The notes: generated by a model not told the origin, from the sequence alone. Positions 1-9,227 are shown, numbered from the stretch's first letter. The stretch: DNA of 15,933 bases from DASXYU01 sp036502295 (GCA_036502295.1 DASXYU010000024.1:1-15933), one strand, 5' to 3'. Translations and numbers: made by a program.

Positions 1-840
1 GATCACGCTCGCGAACGGACCCGCGGTGAGGCTCTTCGAGGTGTGCGCAACGGTGTAGGTCCCGACGAGCTTGAGCACCTCGAAGCCGACCGAGGCGAGC
101 ACCGCGCTTCGCAGTCCGGCACTCCGGTCGACGTGTACACCGGGAAGGCGCACGAAGAGCCAGAAGAAGATGCCGACATCACCGACCAGCGCCAGTGCCA
201 CACCGAGAACCTTGACCGCGGCGTGCATCCCCACGATGTCGTCCCAGGAGAGAGCGCGGAGCAGCTGATCGGTGAGGCCGGTGCCGGCGGCGGTGAGACC
301 GATGGAAACGAGCGCGCCGATCCCGAGGCCGACGAGGACGACGAGGTTCGAGACGCGGCCGAGGAACCAGTTGCGCTGAACGTTCGTCCTGCCCCACATC
401 ACCTCCACCGCAGCGCGCAGGTTCGCGATCCAACCAAGGCCGGTGAGGAGCAACCCGAAGAGGCCGACGATGCCGACGCTGGTTCTGTTCGCGATGAACG
501 TCTTCACCGACGACACGAGCGCCGTGCCCGCGTCCCCCGGGATGTTGTTGCTGATGTGGTCGAGCAGCTCCTGCCGTGCGGCCGGATGTGACTGAAGCAC
601 GAATCCGGTGACGGAGATGGCGAGCAGCAACACCGGGAAGATCGACAGGAAGCTGAAGTAGCTGATCGCCGCCGCGTACTGACCGCCGTTGCGCTTCTGC
701 ACGTAACCCCACGCGCGGGCCAGTGTGCGAACCAGCGTGAAGCGCCCCTGCAGCGCGGACCATCGCTGAGAGACGAACGCCCGCACTGCCATATAGGCGG
801 CAGTGAACGGCGTCGCCAGCTGCTTCAGGCGCCGCACCAT
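1..840 (-). CDS. YihY/virulence factor BrkB family membrane protein (C-terminus cut by window edge)
   Basis: The minus strand is open from an ATG at 840 to the left edge, giving 280 residues with no stop, so the gene is partial at its C-terminus. After a basic N-terminus comes the family-typical start of the membrane domain, RNGGQYAAAISYFSFLSIFP (about residues 50-69). Further hydrophobic segments lie at about 56-82, 122-142, 162-188, 208-232 and 245-262. YihY/BrkB proteins are polytopic inner-membrane proteins once annotated as 'ribonuclease BN'; their physiological role is not settled. The start lies 7 nt after the stop of the 2H phosphoesterase gene, so the two are probably co-transcribed. 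No good Shine-Dalgarno (SD) sequence precedes either 840 or the in-frame ATG at 792, so the exact start is uncertain. Family assignment is confident; function is not. Confidence 0.88.
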   Translation of the reverse strand, partial: MVRRLKQLATPFTAAYMAVRAFVSQRWSALQGRFTLVRTLARAWGYVQKRNGGQYAAAISYFSFLSIFPVLLLAISVTGFVLQSHPAARQELLDHISNNIPGDAGTALVSSVKTFIANRTSVGIVGLFGLLLTGLGWIANLRAAVEVMWGRTNVQRNWFLGRVSNLVVLVGLGIGALVSIGLTAAGTGLTDQLLRALSWDDIVGMHAAVKVLGVALALVGDVGIFFWLFVRLPGVHVDRSAGLRSAVLASVGFEVLKLVGTYTVAHTSKSLTAGPFASVI

Positions 841-847
841 CGCAGGG

Positions 848-1393
848 TCAGCCGATGGCGGGCGCCTGGGCGCCCGCACCGAGGGCGAACTCGTCATGCT
901 CGTCCCAGCTGCCGTCCTTGTTGCGCTTGAAGAGGACGAAGCTCGTCACGTGAAAGCGCGCGACGTAGCCCGAGAGGCCGTCGTAGGCGAGGTCGAGGGC
1001 GTCGTCGGGCACGAGCTGCGCCACGGTGACGTGCGGGTGGTAGGGGAACTCGAGTTCGCGCACGAGCGGACCACCGCGCACGGCAGCCTCGAGCAGCTCG
1101 CAGTTCGAGACGCCCCGCGCGACCTGGACGAAGACCACGGGTGACACAGGACGGAATGTTCCCGTTCCGGCGAGATGCATATCGAAGGGCTCAATGGTCT
1201 TCGCCGCGGTCGCGAGATGTCGCTCGATCAAGGACAGCGAATCGAGCACGACCGCCGTCGGCGGCAGGAGCGTCACGTGCGGCCGCATCAGGTCGGCGGC
1301 GGGATCACCGACCTGGCGACGCCAACGGCTCAGCACTGCAGCGTGCGGCTGCGGGATCGCGATGGCGACCCCTACTGTGACCCGACTGGTCAC
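848..1393 (-). CDS. 2'-5' RNA ligase-like 2H phosphoesterase
   Basis: This 181-residue protein carries the two H-x-T motifs that define the 2H phosphoesterase superfamily: PHVTLLPP (His39, Thr41) and PHVTVAQL (His121, Thr123). Length and motif spacing fit the LigT/CPDase-like branch, which acts on 2',5'- or cyclic phosphodiester bonds in RNA or nucleotides. The true substrate cannot be read from sequence. The start is GTG at 1393, three nt after the trpS stop codon, with only a weak SD-like GCAGGG about 9 nt upstream inside the trpS end. That spacing suggests translational coupling to trpS. The gene is followed after 7 nt by the YihY gene. No transmembrane segment or signal peptide is visible, so it is probably cytoplasmic. 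A residual uncertainty is whether it works as an esterase or ligase. Confidence 0.88.
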   Translation of the reverse strand: MTSRVTVGVAIAIPQPHAAVLSRWRRQVGDPAADLMRPHVTLLPPTAVVLDSLSLIERHLATAAKTIEPFDMHLAGTGTFRPVSPVVFVQVARGVSNCELLEAAVRGGPLVRELEFPYHPHVTVAQLVPDDALDLAYDGLSGYVARFHVTSFVLFKRNKDGSWDEHDEFALGAGAQAPAIG

Positions 1394-1396
1394 CAG

Positions 1397-2443
1397 CTAT
1401 AGCCCTGCTGGGGCCAAGCCACGCCGCTTTCCTGCTGCACGCAGAAACCCGACCTTGTCATGTGTCTGGGCGACGGTCCGCTCGGCGACCTCGTTCGCGC
1501 GCTCCGCACCGCGCGCGAGGATCTTGTCGAGTTCGGCCGGATCGGCGAGCAGCTCGCGCGTGCGCGCCGCGAAAGGTTCGGCGAAGGCGACGACGGCGTC
1601 AGCGGTGGCGACCTTGAGGCGGCCGTACTGCTGTCCGGCGAATTCGGCGACGACGGCATCTACCGTGCGTCCGGTCACCGCGGCGAGGATCGTCAACAGG
1701 TTCGAGACGCCAGGCTTGTTCACCGGGTCGACGGCGATCTCGGTGCCGGTGTCGGTGACGGCGCGCTTGATCTTCTTCGCGATCGCCGACGGATCGTCGA
1801 GGAGGTCGACCGTGCCGGCCTCGGGTAGCGACTTGCTCATCTTCGAGCTTGGGTCCTGCAGGTCCAGGATCTTCGCTCCCTCTTTGGGGATGAACGGCTC
1901 GGGGACGGTGAAGGTGTCGCCGTAGCGCGAGTTGAAGCGCTGCGCGAGGTTGCGGGCGAGTTCGAGGTGCTGACGCTGGTCCTCGCCGACGGGCACGGCA
2001 TCTGCCTGGTAGAGCAGGATGTCGGCGGCCATCAGCACGGGGTAGGTGAAGAGACCAACGCTGATGTGATCGTTTCCCTGTCGCTGGCTCTTGTCCTTGA
2101 ACTGCGTCATGCGGCCGAGCTCTCCATAACCGGCGATGCATTCCAGCACCCAGGAGAGCTGCGTGTGACCGGGCACGTGACTCTGCAGGAAGATTGTGCA
2201 GCGCTCGGGGTCGAGGCCCGCAGCGAGCAGCTGCGCCGCAGCGATGCGGCTGCGCTGCCTCAGCTCGGCGGGCTCTGGTGCGTTGAGCGTGATGGCATGC
2301 AGGTCGACGACGCAGTAGAAGCCGTCGTTCTCGTCCTGCATGTCGACCCACTGCCGAACCGCGCCGAGGTAGTTGCCGAGGTGGAACGAGCCGGAGGTCG
2401 GCTGAATGCCGGAGAGGACGCGAGGACGGTGCTGCTCAGCCAT
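1397..2443 (-). CDS. trpS: Tryptophan--tRNA ligase
   Basis: Class I aminoacyl-tRNA synthetase that charges tRNA-Trp in the cytoplasm. From the chosen ATG at 2443 the protein is 348 residues, a normal bacterial TrpS length. The HIGH-type signature appears as SGSFHLGNYLGA (HLGN at 21-24) and the KMSKS loop is intact at 201-205 (SSKMSKSLPEAG). Conserved blocks GRMTQFKDKS (110-119) and the PVGEDQRQHLEL adenylate/tryptophan pocket (151-162) are also present. The frame stays open upstream to an ATG at 2536, but the first 31 residues of that longer form do not resemble TrpS and overlap the upstream gene heavily, so I reject it. The ATG at 2443 overlaps the end of the CNNM/CBS gene by 8 nt, which suggests coupling. 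A GGGA at about -8 is the only SD-like sequence. Confidence 0.97.
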   Translation of the reverse strand: MAEQHRPRVLSGIQPTSGSFHLGNYLGAVRQWVDMQDENDGFYCVVDLHAITLNAPEPAELRQRSRIAAAQLLAAGLDPERCTIFLQSHVPGHTQLSWVLECIAGYGELGRMTQFKDKSQRQGNDHISVGLFTYPVLMAADILLYQADAVPVGEDQRQHLELARNLAQRFNSRYGDTFTVPEPFIPKEGAKILDLQDPSSKMSKSLPEAGTVDLLDDPSAIAKKIKRAVTDTGTEIAVDPVNKPGVSNLLTILAAVTGRTVDAVVAEFAGQQYGRLKVATADAVVAFAEPFAARTRELLADPAELDKILARGAERANEVAERTVAQTHDKVGFLRAAGKRRGLAPAGL

Positions 2444-3779
2444 GATTTCCCATACTCTCATCGGCCGCCTCGCCGATTTCAGCGACCGGTCTACGACGCA
2501 CCGTGATCCGGGCCGCCCGGCGTCCTTCGACCGCACTGACGGCGAGGACGTAGCCGTCGTGGCGCACCTCGTCCCCCAGTTCCGGGATCCTGCCCAACTC
2601 GGCCATGACGAATCCGGCGAGCGTGGCGTAGGGGCCCTCCGGCAGTTCGAGGCCGCTCACTTCGGCGACCTCGTCGAGATTCGCCTTGCCGTCGATCTCG
2701 ACGGCACCGCCGGCCATGCGCTCGGCGACCGGCTCGCCTGCGCCGTCCTCGCTGCGGACGTCGCCGACGATCTCCTCGACGAGGTCCTCCAGCGTGACGA
2801 TGCCGTCAGTGCCGCCGTACTCGTCGACAACCAGCGCGATGCGCTGCCCTTCCTGGCGCATCTCCGACAGCGCGGCGAGGACGGGCTTGGTGGCGGGCAT
2901 GGCCTTGATCTCACGTGCGGCCTGGCGCACCGTCCTGTCACGACCGCCTGCCGCGCCCGCCCCGCCGCCGTCGGGCAGCAGCAGATCGAGCAGGGCCACG
3001 TAGCCGATGACGTCGTCCTGGTTCTCGCCGACGACCGGGTAGCGCTGATGCGGCGACTCGGCCGCGAGTCGCACCGCGCGACTGATGGTGAGCGCGGCAT
3101 CCAGGAACTGCACCTCGGTGCGCGGCACCATCACCTCGCCGACGGTCCGTCCGCCGGCCGCGAAGACCTCGTCGATGAGGCGCCGCTCGTCCGGGGTGAG
3201 CGACTCGTGCGCGGCGACGAGGCCACGCAGTTCGTCCTCACTGATGGGTTCGTGGCCAAGGCTCGGGTTGCCGCCGAAGATGCGGACGAGACCGTCGGTG
3301 CAGATCGAGATGAGCCAGAGGACGGGCTTGAGGAGTCTCGCGAGGCGGTCGAGGGTGGTGCCGACGAGCAGTGCCGTTCCTTCGGCGCGCTGCATACCGA
3401 GGCGCTTGGGAAGTTGCTCTCCGATGACGAGGGTGACGAAGGCGATGAGCAGCGTGACGCCGAAGAAGCCGACGGCGCCCGACCACCCCTCGCTGACGCC
3501 GGCATGCTCAAGGCCGCGCTTGGCGTCGCCCGCGAGCGTTTCGGCGCCGACCGCGGCCGAGAGCAGGGCCGTGAGGGTGATGAGCACCTGCACGATGCCG
3601 AGGTATCGGTTGGGGTCGCTGACCAAGCGTGCGACCGCAGCGCCGCGGCGACCGCTCTCGGCGAGTGCCTTGACCTGGCCCTCACGCAGTCCGACGAGCG
3701 CGAACTCCGAGGCGACGAAGATGCCTTCGATGACGATCAGTACCAGGACGAACCCGATGTTGAGAAAGATGCCGCCCAC
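2436..3779 (-). CDS. CNNM/CBS-domain (CorC/HlyC-type) membrane protein
   Basis: This 447-residue protein has the standard order of the 'hemolysin family' now linked to Mg/Co transport (CNNM/CorC). The N-terminal DUF21/CNNM membrane domain has hydrophobic segments near 6-28, 60-80, 100-120 and 135-160, including GIFVASEFALVGLREGQVKAL (19-39). The acidic linker precedes VMVPRTEV (217-224) and the first CBS domain. The second CBS domain contains DEYGGTDGIVTLEDLVEEIV (319-338), a family hallmark. The C-terminal CorC_HlyC domain spans about 355-430. A Gly/Ala-rich loop (271-280) lies between the CBS motifs. The start is GTG at 3779, and an in-frame TGA two codons upstream rules out extension. No SD is seen; a GATACT -10-like hexamer 6 nt upstream suggests a leaderless mRNA. 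Ion specificity cannot be inferred. Confidence 0.93.
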   Translation of the reverse strand: MGGIFLNIGFVLVLIVIEGIFVASEFALVGLREGQVKALAESGRRGAAVARLVSDPNRYLGIVQVLITLTALLSAAVGAETLAGDAKRGLEHAGVSEGWSGAVGFFGVTLLIAFVTLVIGEQLPKRLGMQRAEGTALLVGTTLDRLARLLKPVLWLISICTDGLVRIFGGNPSLGHEPISEDELRGLVAAHESLTPDERRLIDEVFAAGGRTVGEVMVPRTEVQFLDAALTISRAVRLAAESPHQRYPVVGENQDDVIGYVALLDLLLPDGGGAGAAGGRDRTVRQAAREIKAMPATKPVLAALSEMRQEGQRIALVVDEYGGTDGIVTLEDLVEEIVGDVRSEDGAGEPVAERMAGGAVEIDGKANLDEVAEVSGLELPEGPYATLAGFVMAELGRIPELGDEVRHDGYVLAVSAVEGRRAARITVRRRPVAEIGEAADESMGNHG

Positions 3780-3785
3780 CGATCA

Positions 3786-3791
3786 AGTATC
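3786..3791 (-). promoter_or_regulatory. Possible -10 element for a leaderless CNNM/CBS transcript
   Basis: Read on the minus strand the hexamer is GATACT, five of six matches to TATACT, ending 6 nt before the GTG start at 3779. There is no Shine-Dalgarno sequence in front of that GTG. Leaderless mRNAs are common in actinobacteria, and this spacing is what one would produce. No clear -35 is visible 16-18 nt further upstream, so this is an inference. Confidence 0.35.
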
Positions 3792-3880
3792 GCAAGGTGA
3801 CCAACAATGCGATGAGCGCTCGCGCGAGGAGCCCCGTCGCGCCGCTGCGCACTAGCGCACTGTTCGGCTCGAAGAGCCGA

Positions 3881-6073
<2,193 letters not shown>

Positions 6074-6078
6074 CGCTG

Positions 6079-6086
6079 CTCCTCCT
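6079..6086 (-). promoter_or_regulatory. Strong ribosome binding site fixing the icd start
   Basis: On the minus strand this is AGGAGGAG, 5 nt before the GTG at 6073. It is the best SD in the window and decides between the 730-residue start and an upstream GTG at 6169. Confidence 0.85.
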
Positions 6087-6105
6087 GGCGTCGTTGCCAC
6101 AACTC

Positions 6106-6119
6106 TCTTGACGTCAAGA
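6106..6119. promoter_or_regulatory. Perfect 14-bp palindrome upstream of icd (putative operator)
   Basis: TCTTGACGTCAAGA is its own reverse complement. It lies in the 92-nt gap between the paiB-like stop and the icd start, 19 nt upstream of the icd SD. On the minus strand it is preceded by TA, so the -10-like TATCTT overlaps its first bases, and a -35-like TTGACG lies inside it. That placement fits a dimeric regulator controlling icd transcription. The regulator's identity is unknown to me. Confidence 0.5.
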
Positions 6120-6165
6120 TACTCCACGGCAAATCCGGAAGTTGGTCGGCCTCCGGGCGGCCGGT

Positions 6166-6774
6166 TCACTGCCCGATGTCGATGTGGGCGACCGCGCCGG
6201 CCGCCGCGCCGCCCTGCTCGACCAGTCGGTCGCGGATGGCGATGCGATGAGCCGTGTCGACGTTGCCTCCGAACTTGAACTTGTCGCGCACATCATGGAT
6301 GCGCAGCCCGAGCCCGCGGATTCCCTTCAGCAGGGTGCCATGCTCCTCCGGGTCGATCGCATCGACGCCCGGCTGAGACTCCAGCAGTTGAGCGTCGAGG
6401 ATCGCGGCCTTCACCTCGATGTCGTCAAAGACCGTTGCCGTGCAGATCAGCTGGACGGCCGCGTAGTACGTCGTCGGTACGCCGCGGCGCGGGTCCTCCT
6501 CGCCGATCGCCTTCCAGTCGGAACGGATGAACGCCCAGTCGCCGGCGACGCTCAGGGCGACTGTCGGATTCTCTTCGATCGCAGCCCAGATCGGACTCGG
6601 ACGGGCCAGGTGCAGGACGATGTCGCGTGGCGACATCATGACGAACTGGGTCGGCACGATCACCGGATACAGCCGGCCGTAACCGCCGGCGACGAGCTGG
6701 GCGAACCCTTGCGCCCGTACGAAGTCAATCCATTGATCGTCGGTCTGTCCCTGGTCCCAAGGATGAATCAGCAC
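6166..6774 (-). CDS. PaiB-like FMN-binding protein (FMN-binding negative transcriptional regulator family)
   Basis: This 202-residue protein matches the layout of the PaiB/FMN-binding split-barrel family. The early part, with GFAQLVAGGYGRLYPVIVPTQ (about 23-43), corresponds to the first barrel strands. HLARPSPIWAAIEENP (55-70) matches the family's 'H-x-A-R-x-N-P-x-W' block. It is followed by VAGDWAFIRSDW (76-87), the VPTTYYAAVQL block (99-109) and a C-terminal DKFKFGGN (164-171) in the place of the family's 'KFKLSQN'. The start is GTG at 6772-6774 with a good GGAGG SD 5 nt upstream. In Bacillus, PaiB is described as a repressor of sporulation and protease genes; a flavin-related role here is only inferred. 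Its stop overlaps an in-frame upstream GTG of icd, and icd follows after 92 nt, so the two may share transcripts. Confidence 0.8.
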   Translation of the reverse strand: MLIHPWDQGQTDDQWIDFVRAQGFAQLVAGGYGRLYPVIVPTQFVMMSPRDIVLHLARPSPIWAAIEENPTVALSVAGDWAFIRSDWKAIGEEDPRRGVPTTYYAAVQLICTATVFDDIEVKAAILDAQLLESQPGVDAIDPEEHGTLLKGIRGLGLRIHDVRDKFKFGGNVDTAHRIAIRDRLVEQGGAAAGAVAHIDIGQ

Positions 6775-6779
6775 GTCGC

Positions 6780-6784
6780 CCTCC
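6780..6784 (-). promoter_or_regulatory. Ribosome binding site of the PaiB-like gene
   Basis: GGAGG on the minus strand, 5 nt before the GTG at 6774. It supports a non-ATG start that might otherwise be doubted. Confidence 0.75.
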
Positions 6785-6930
6785 AGGACTCATTAGGTCA
6801 GACCGCGTCAGGGTAGGTCCGTTCATAGGTCGACACTCGCCGGGTACTTCCTGAGCCTTGCAGAGTGCGGCGCAGGACACGCTCAAACCCGACGAGCACC
6901 ATCCGTCGCAGCAGTGTGCCTGAGAAACAA

Positions 6931-6977
6931 ATCCGGGAGTCCGTGCCCCTGTATATGGGGGAAGCGGACTCCCGGAT
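6931..6977 (-). terminator. Intrinsic terminator downstream of mdh
   Basis: A perfect 13-bp inverted repeat, ATCCGGGAGTCCG (6931-6943) and CGGACTCCCGGAT (6965-6977), encloses a second CCCC/GGGG stem (6946-6949 with 6957-6960) and a TGTATAT loop. It begins 18 nt past the mdh stop. On the minus strand the stem is followed by TTGTTTCTC, a modest U-rich tail. A run of seven A (plus strand, 6981-6987) flanks the other side. This is the clearest terminator in the window and separates mdh from the paiB-icd pair. The rest of the 221-nt gap (6775-6930) holds the paiB-like upstream region and no gene. Confidence 0.85.
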
Positions 6978-6995
6978 CTGAAAAAAAGTGTGGAA

Positions 6996-7970
6996 CTAGA
7001 TGAGGCCGAGACCCTTGACGGCGTCGCGCTCCTCGGCGAGTTCGGCCACGGAGGCGTCAATCTTGCCGCGGCTGAAGTCATTGACGTCGACGCCCTGGAT
7101 GATCTCCCACTCGCCGTTGACCGAGCGCGCCGGGAAGGACGAGATGAGACCCTCCGGCACGCCGTAGGAGCCGTCAGAGACGACCGAGGAGGACGTCCAC
7201 CCGGTGCCGTTCACCCAGTCATAGACGTGGTCGATAGCCGCGTTCGCCGCAGAGGCCGCCGAGGATGCCCCACGCGCCTCGATGATCGCCGCACCGCGCT
7301 TGGCGACTGTCGGGATGAAGTCGTCCTTCAGCCACGCCTCGTCGACCTGCTCGGCGGCGGACCTGCCGTTGACGAGCGTCGTGTAGAGGTCGGGGTACTG
7401 GGTCGCGGAGTGGTTGCCCCAGATCGTCATCTTCTCGATGGCGGTCACCGGCACCGACAGCTTCGAGGAGAGCTGCGAGAGCGCGCGGTTGTGGTCGAGG
7501 CGGGTCATCGCGGTGAAGCGGTTGGCCGGTACGTCGGGCGCGTTCTGCTGCGCGATAAGGGCGTTGGTGTTCGCCGGATTGCCGACCACAAGCACCTTGA
7601 TGTCGCTGGCTGCATGTTCGTTGATCGCCTTGCCCTGCGGGCCGAAGATGCCGCCGTTGGCCGAGAGCAGGTCACCGCGCTCCATGCCGGCGGTGCGCGG
7701 GCGTGCTCCGACGAGCAGGGCGATGCTGGTGCCGTCGAATGCGGTCTTGAGGTCGTCGGTGATGTCGATGCCGCTCAACAGCGGAAAGGCGCAGTCATCG
7801 AGCTCCATCGCGGTTCCCTCGGCCGCTTTGAGCGCCGGAGTGATCTCGAGCAGCTTCAGACGGACGGGGGTGTTCGGGCCGAGGAGGTGCCCCGACGCGA
7901 TGCGGAAGAGCAACGCGTACCCGATCTGGCCGGCGGCGCCGGTAACGGTGACATTGACAGGAGTAGGCAT
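6996..7970 (-). CDS. mdh: Malate dehydrogenase (NAD-dependent)
   Basis: A 324-residue enzyme interconverting malate and oxaloacetate in the TCA cycle. The Rossmann motif is TGAAGQIGYAL (10-20). GARPRTAGMERGDLL (88-102) is the mobile substrate loop with the binding arginines (Arg92 and Arg98). TRLDHNRA (156-163) carries the catalytic Asp159, and IWGNHS (183-188) carries the catalytic His187. These features place it in the roughly 325-residue cytosolic-type MDH group typical of actinobacteria, not the lactate-dehydrogenase-like group. Glu42 in LLEI, where the adenosine ribose binds, fits NAD rather than NADP use. The start is ATG at 7970. The only SD-like sequence (GAGGG) lies 13 nt upstream inside the 3' arm of a hairpin. 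The gene ends at the strong terminator at 6931-6977. Confidence 0.97.
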   Translation of the reverse strand: MPTPVNVTVTGAAGQIGYALLFRIASGHLLGPNTPVRLKLLEITPALKAAEGTAMELDDCAFPLLSGIDITDDLKTAFDGTSIALLVGARPRTAGMERGDLLSANGGIFGPQGKAINEHAASDIKVLVVGNPANTNALIAQQNAPDVPANRFTAMTRLDHNRALSQLSSKLSVPVTAIEKMTIWGNHSATQYPDLYTTLVNGRSAAEQVDEAWLKDDFIPTVAKRGAAIIEARGASSAASAANAAIDHVYDWVNGTGWTSSSVVSDGSYGVPEGLISSFPARSVNGEWEIIQGVDVNDFSRGKIDASVAELAEERDAVKGLGLI

Positions 7971-7982
7971 AGATCGGACGTT

Positions 7983-8013
7983 ACCCTCTGCGATTCCGCC
8001 GGCGGCAGAGGGT
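7983..8013 (-). promoter_or_regulatory. Hairpin in the gap between the DUF3017 gene and mdh
   Basis: ACCCTCTGC (7983-7991) and GCAGAGGGT (8005-8013) form a perfect 9-bp stem around a 13-nt GC-rich loop. It occupies most of the 57-nt gap. On the minus strand its 3' arm holds GAGGG, the only SD-like sequence before mdh. It could be a terminator/attenuator for folD-DUF3017, a dyad operator, or an mdh leader structure. The sequence does not decide between these. Confidence 0.5.
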
Positions 8014-8027
8014 CTTCGTCACACCGG

Positions 8028-8327
8028 CTAACCCAGACGGATCACGGCCCCCACGATGATCACTCCGAGGACGACGTAGATCGCGGTGTCGCGCCACCGC
8101 CCGCGCACTGCCAGCAGCCCCACATCACGGGCCGGAAGGGTAGCTCGCAGCAGGCCCGCTACGAGCATCGCGATGCCGATGACGAAGCTGCCGCGCCGCC
8201 AGTGGTCCGGCGACGCGACGAGGTAGATCACCGCCGCGGCGATCAGCACGAGTATCGCAACGAATGCCCGCTGTCTGAGCAGCGTCTGCAGCATGCGGCG
8301 CGTGCGTGACGTCCTTGTCGCGACCAT
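8028..8327 (-). CDS. DUF3017 family small membrane protein
   Basis: This is a 99-residue protein with a basic, Arg/Thr-rich N-terminus (about 1-18) followed by three hydrophobic segments near 20-39, 47-64 and 82-97. Size, topology and position directly after folD match the actinobacterial DUF3017 family, whose function is unknown. By the positive-inside rule the N-terminus should be cytoplasmic. The ATG at 8327 lies 8 nt after the folD stop, so the two are surely co-transcribed. No catalytic motif is visible. I recognise the family from topology and context rather than from strong motifs, so a generic three-helix membrane protein remains possible. Confidence 0.8.
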   Translation of the reverse strand: MVATRTSRTRRMLQTLLRQRAFVAILVLIAAAVIYLVASPDHWRRGSFVIGIAMLVAGLLRATLPARDVGLLAVRGRWRDTAIYVVLGVIIVGAVIRLG

Positions 8328-8335
8328 CGGCTTCG

Positions 8336-9208
8336 TCAGCTGGCGAGCCCGGCGGCCCGCTCGGCAGCCTCGACGACGTTGGTGAGCAGCATCGCGCGGG
8401 TCATCGGACCGACGCCACCCGGGTTCGGCGAGAGGTAACCGGCGACCTCGGCCACGTCGGGGCGGACGTCACCGGCGATCTTGCCGTCGACCCGGCTCAC
8501 GCCGGCATCGAGGACGGCAGCGCCGGGGGTGACCATCTCCGGCGTGATGAGGTGCGGCGATCCTGCCGCGGCGATGACGATGTCGGCCCGGCGCACATGG
8601 CCGGCGAGATCGCGAGTGCCGGTGTGGCAGACAGTCAGGGTTGCGTTCTCGGAACGGCGGGTCAGCATCAGCGAGAGAGGACGTCCGATCGTGATTCCAC
8701 GACCGATGAGGACGACCTCGGCGCCGTCGAGCGGCACGTCGTAACGCCGCAGCAGTTCGATGATGCCGGTGGGGGTGCACGGCAGCGGGGCGGTCTTGCC
8801 CAGGACGAGCCACCCGAGGTTCGTGGGGTGCAGGCCGTCGACGTCCTTCACCGGATCGACCTGCACGAGGATCTCGTTCTCGGCGTCCTTGCTCAGGCCG
8901 GTCGGAATCTGGAGAAGGAAGGCGGTGCATGTGGGATCGGCGTTCAGCTCTGCGACGACCGCTTCGACCGTCGCCTGTGACGAACCGGCGGGCAGTTCAC
9001 GTTGGATCGACGCGATGCCGATCTCGTTGCAGTCCTTGTGCTTGGCCTTGACATACCACTGGCTGGCCGGGTCATCGCCTACGAGAATCGTGCCTAGGCC
9101 CGGCGTGTGGCCCGCGGCGGCGAGCGCCGCAACGCGCCCCTTGAGCTCCGCCTTGATCGCCGCGAGAGTGGCCTTACCGTCGAGAACTACCGCCGTCACG
9201 GCAGTCAT
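8336..9208 (-). CDS. folD: Bifunctional methylenetetrahydrofolate dehydrogenase/cyclohydrolase FolD
   Basis: FolD converts 5,10-methylene-THF to 5,10-methenyl-THF (with NADP) and then to 10-formyl-THF in the cytoplasm. The protein is 290 residues, the usual length. The active site YVKAK has Tyr52 and catalytic Lys56; Gln100 lies in FLLQIPTG; KDVDGLHP is at 121-128 and PCTPTG at 143-148. The nucleotide-binding motif is IGRGITIGRP (168-177), and the C-terminal signature NPGGVGPMTRAML is at 262-274. The start is ATG at 9208, with GGGAG 9 nt upstream. It is followed after 8 nt by the DUF3017 gene. Its product, 10-formyl-THF, is the formyl donor for PurN and PurH encoded just upstream on the same strand. 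Confidence 0.97.
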   Translation of the reverse strand: MTAVTAVVLDGKATLAAIKAELKGRVAALAAAGHTPGLGTILVGDDPASQWYVKAKHKDCNEIGIASIQRELPAGSSQATVEAVVAELNADPTCTAFLLQIPTGLSKDAENEILVQVDPVKDVDGLHPTNLGWLVLGKTAPLPCTPTGIIELLRRYDVPLDGAEVVLIGRGITIGRPLSLMLTRRSENATLTVCHTGTRDLAGHVRRADIVIAAAGSPHLITPEMVTPGAAVLDAGVSRVDGKIAGDVRPDVAEVAGYLSPNPGGVGPMTRAMLLTNVVEAAERAAGLAS

Positions 9209-9227
9209 CCTGCCAGGCTCCCGACAC

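Noticed and set aside
2444..2536. N-terminal extension of trpS
   Set aside because: The added 31 residues do not resemble TrpS and lie fully within the CNNM/CBS coding end. The ATG at 2443 with an 8-nt overlap is more natural.
6775..6930. tRNA or small structured RNA gene upstream of the PaiB-like gene
   Set aside because: I could not build a cloverleaf or a convincing long fold; only short repeats are visible.
6990..8309. Plus-strand frame of 439 codons opposite mdh and DUF3017
   Set aside because: Composition bias only; no motifs, and it spans two clear minus-strand genes and a terminator.
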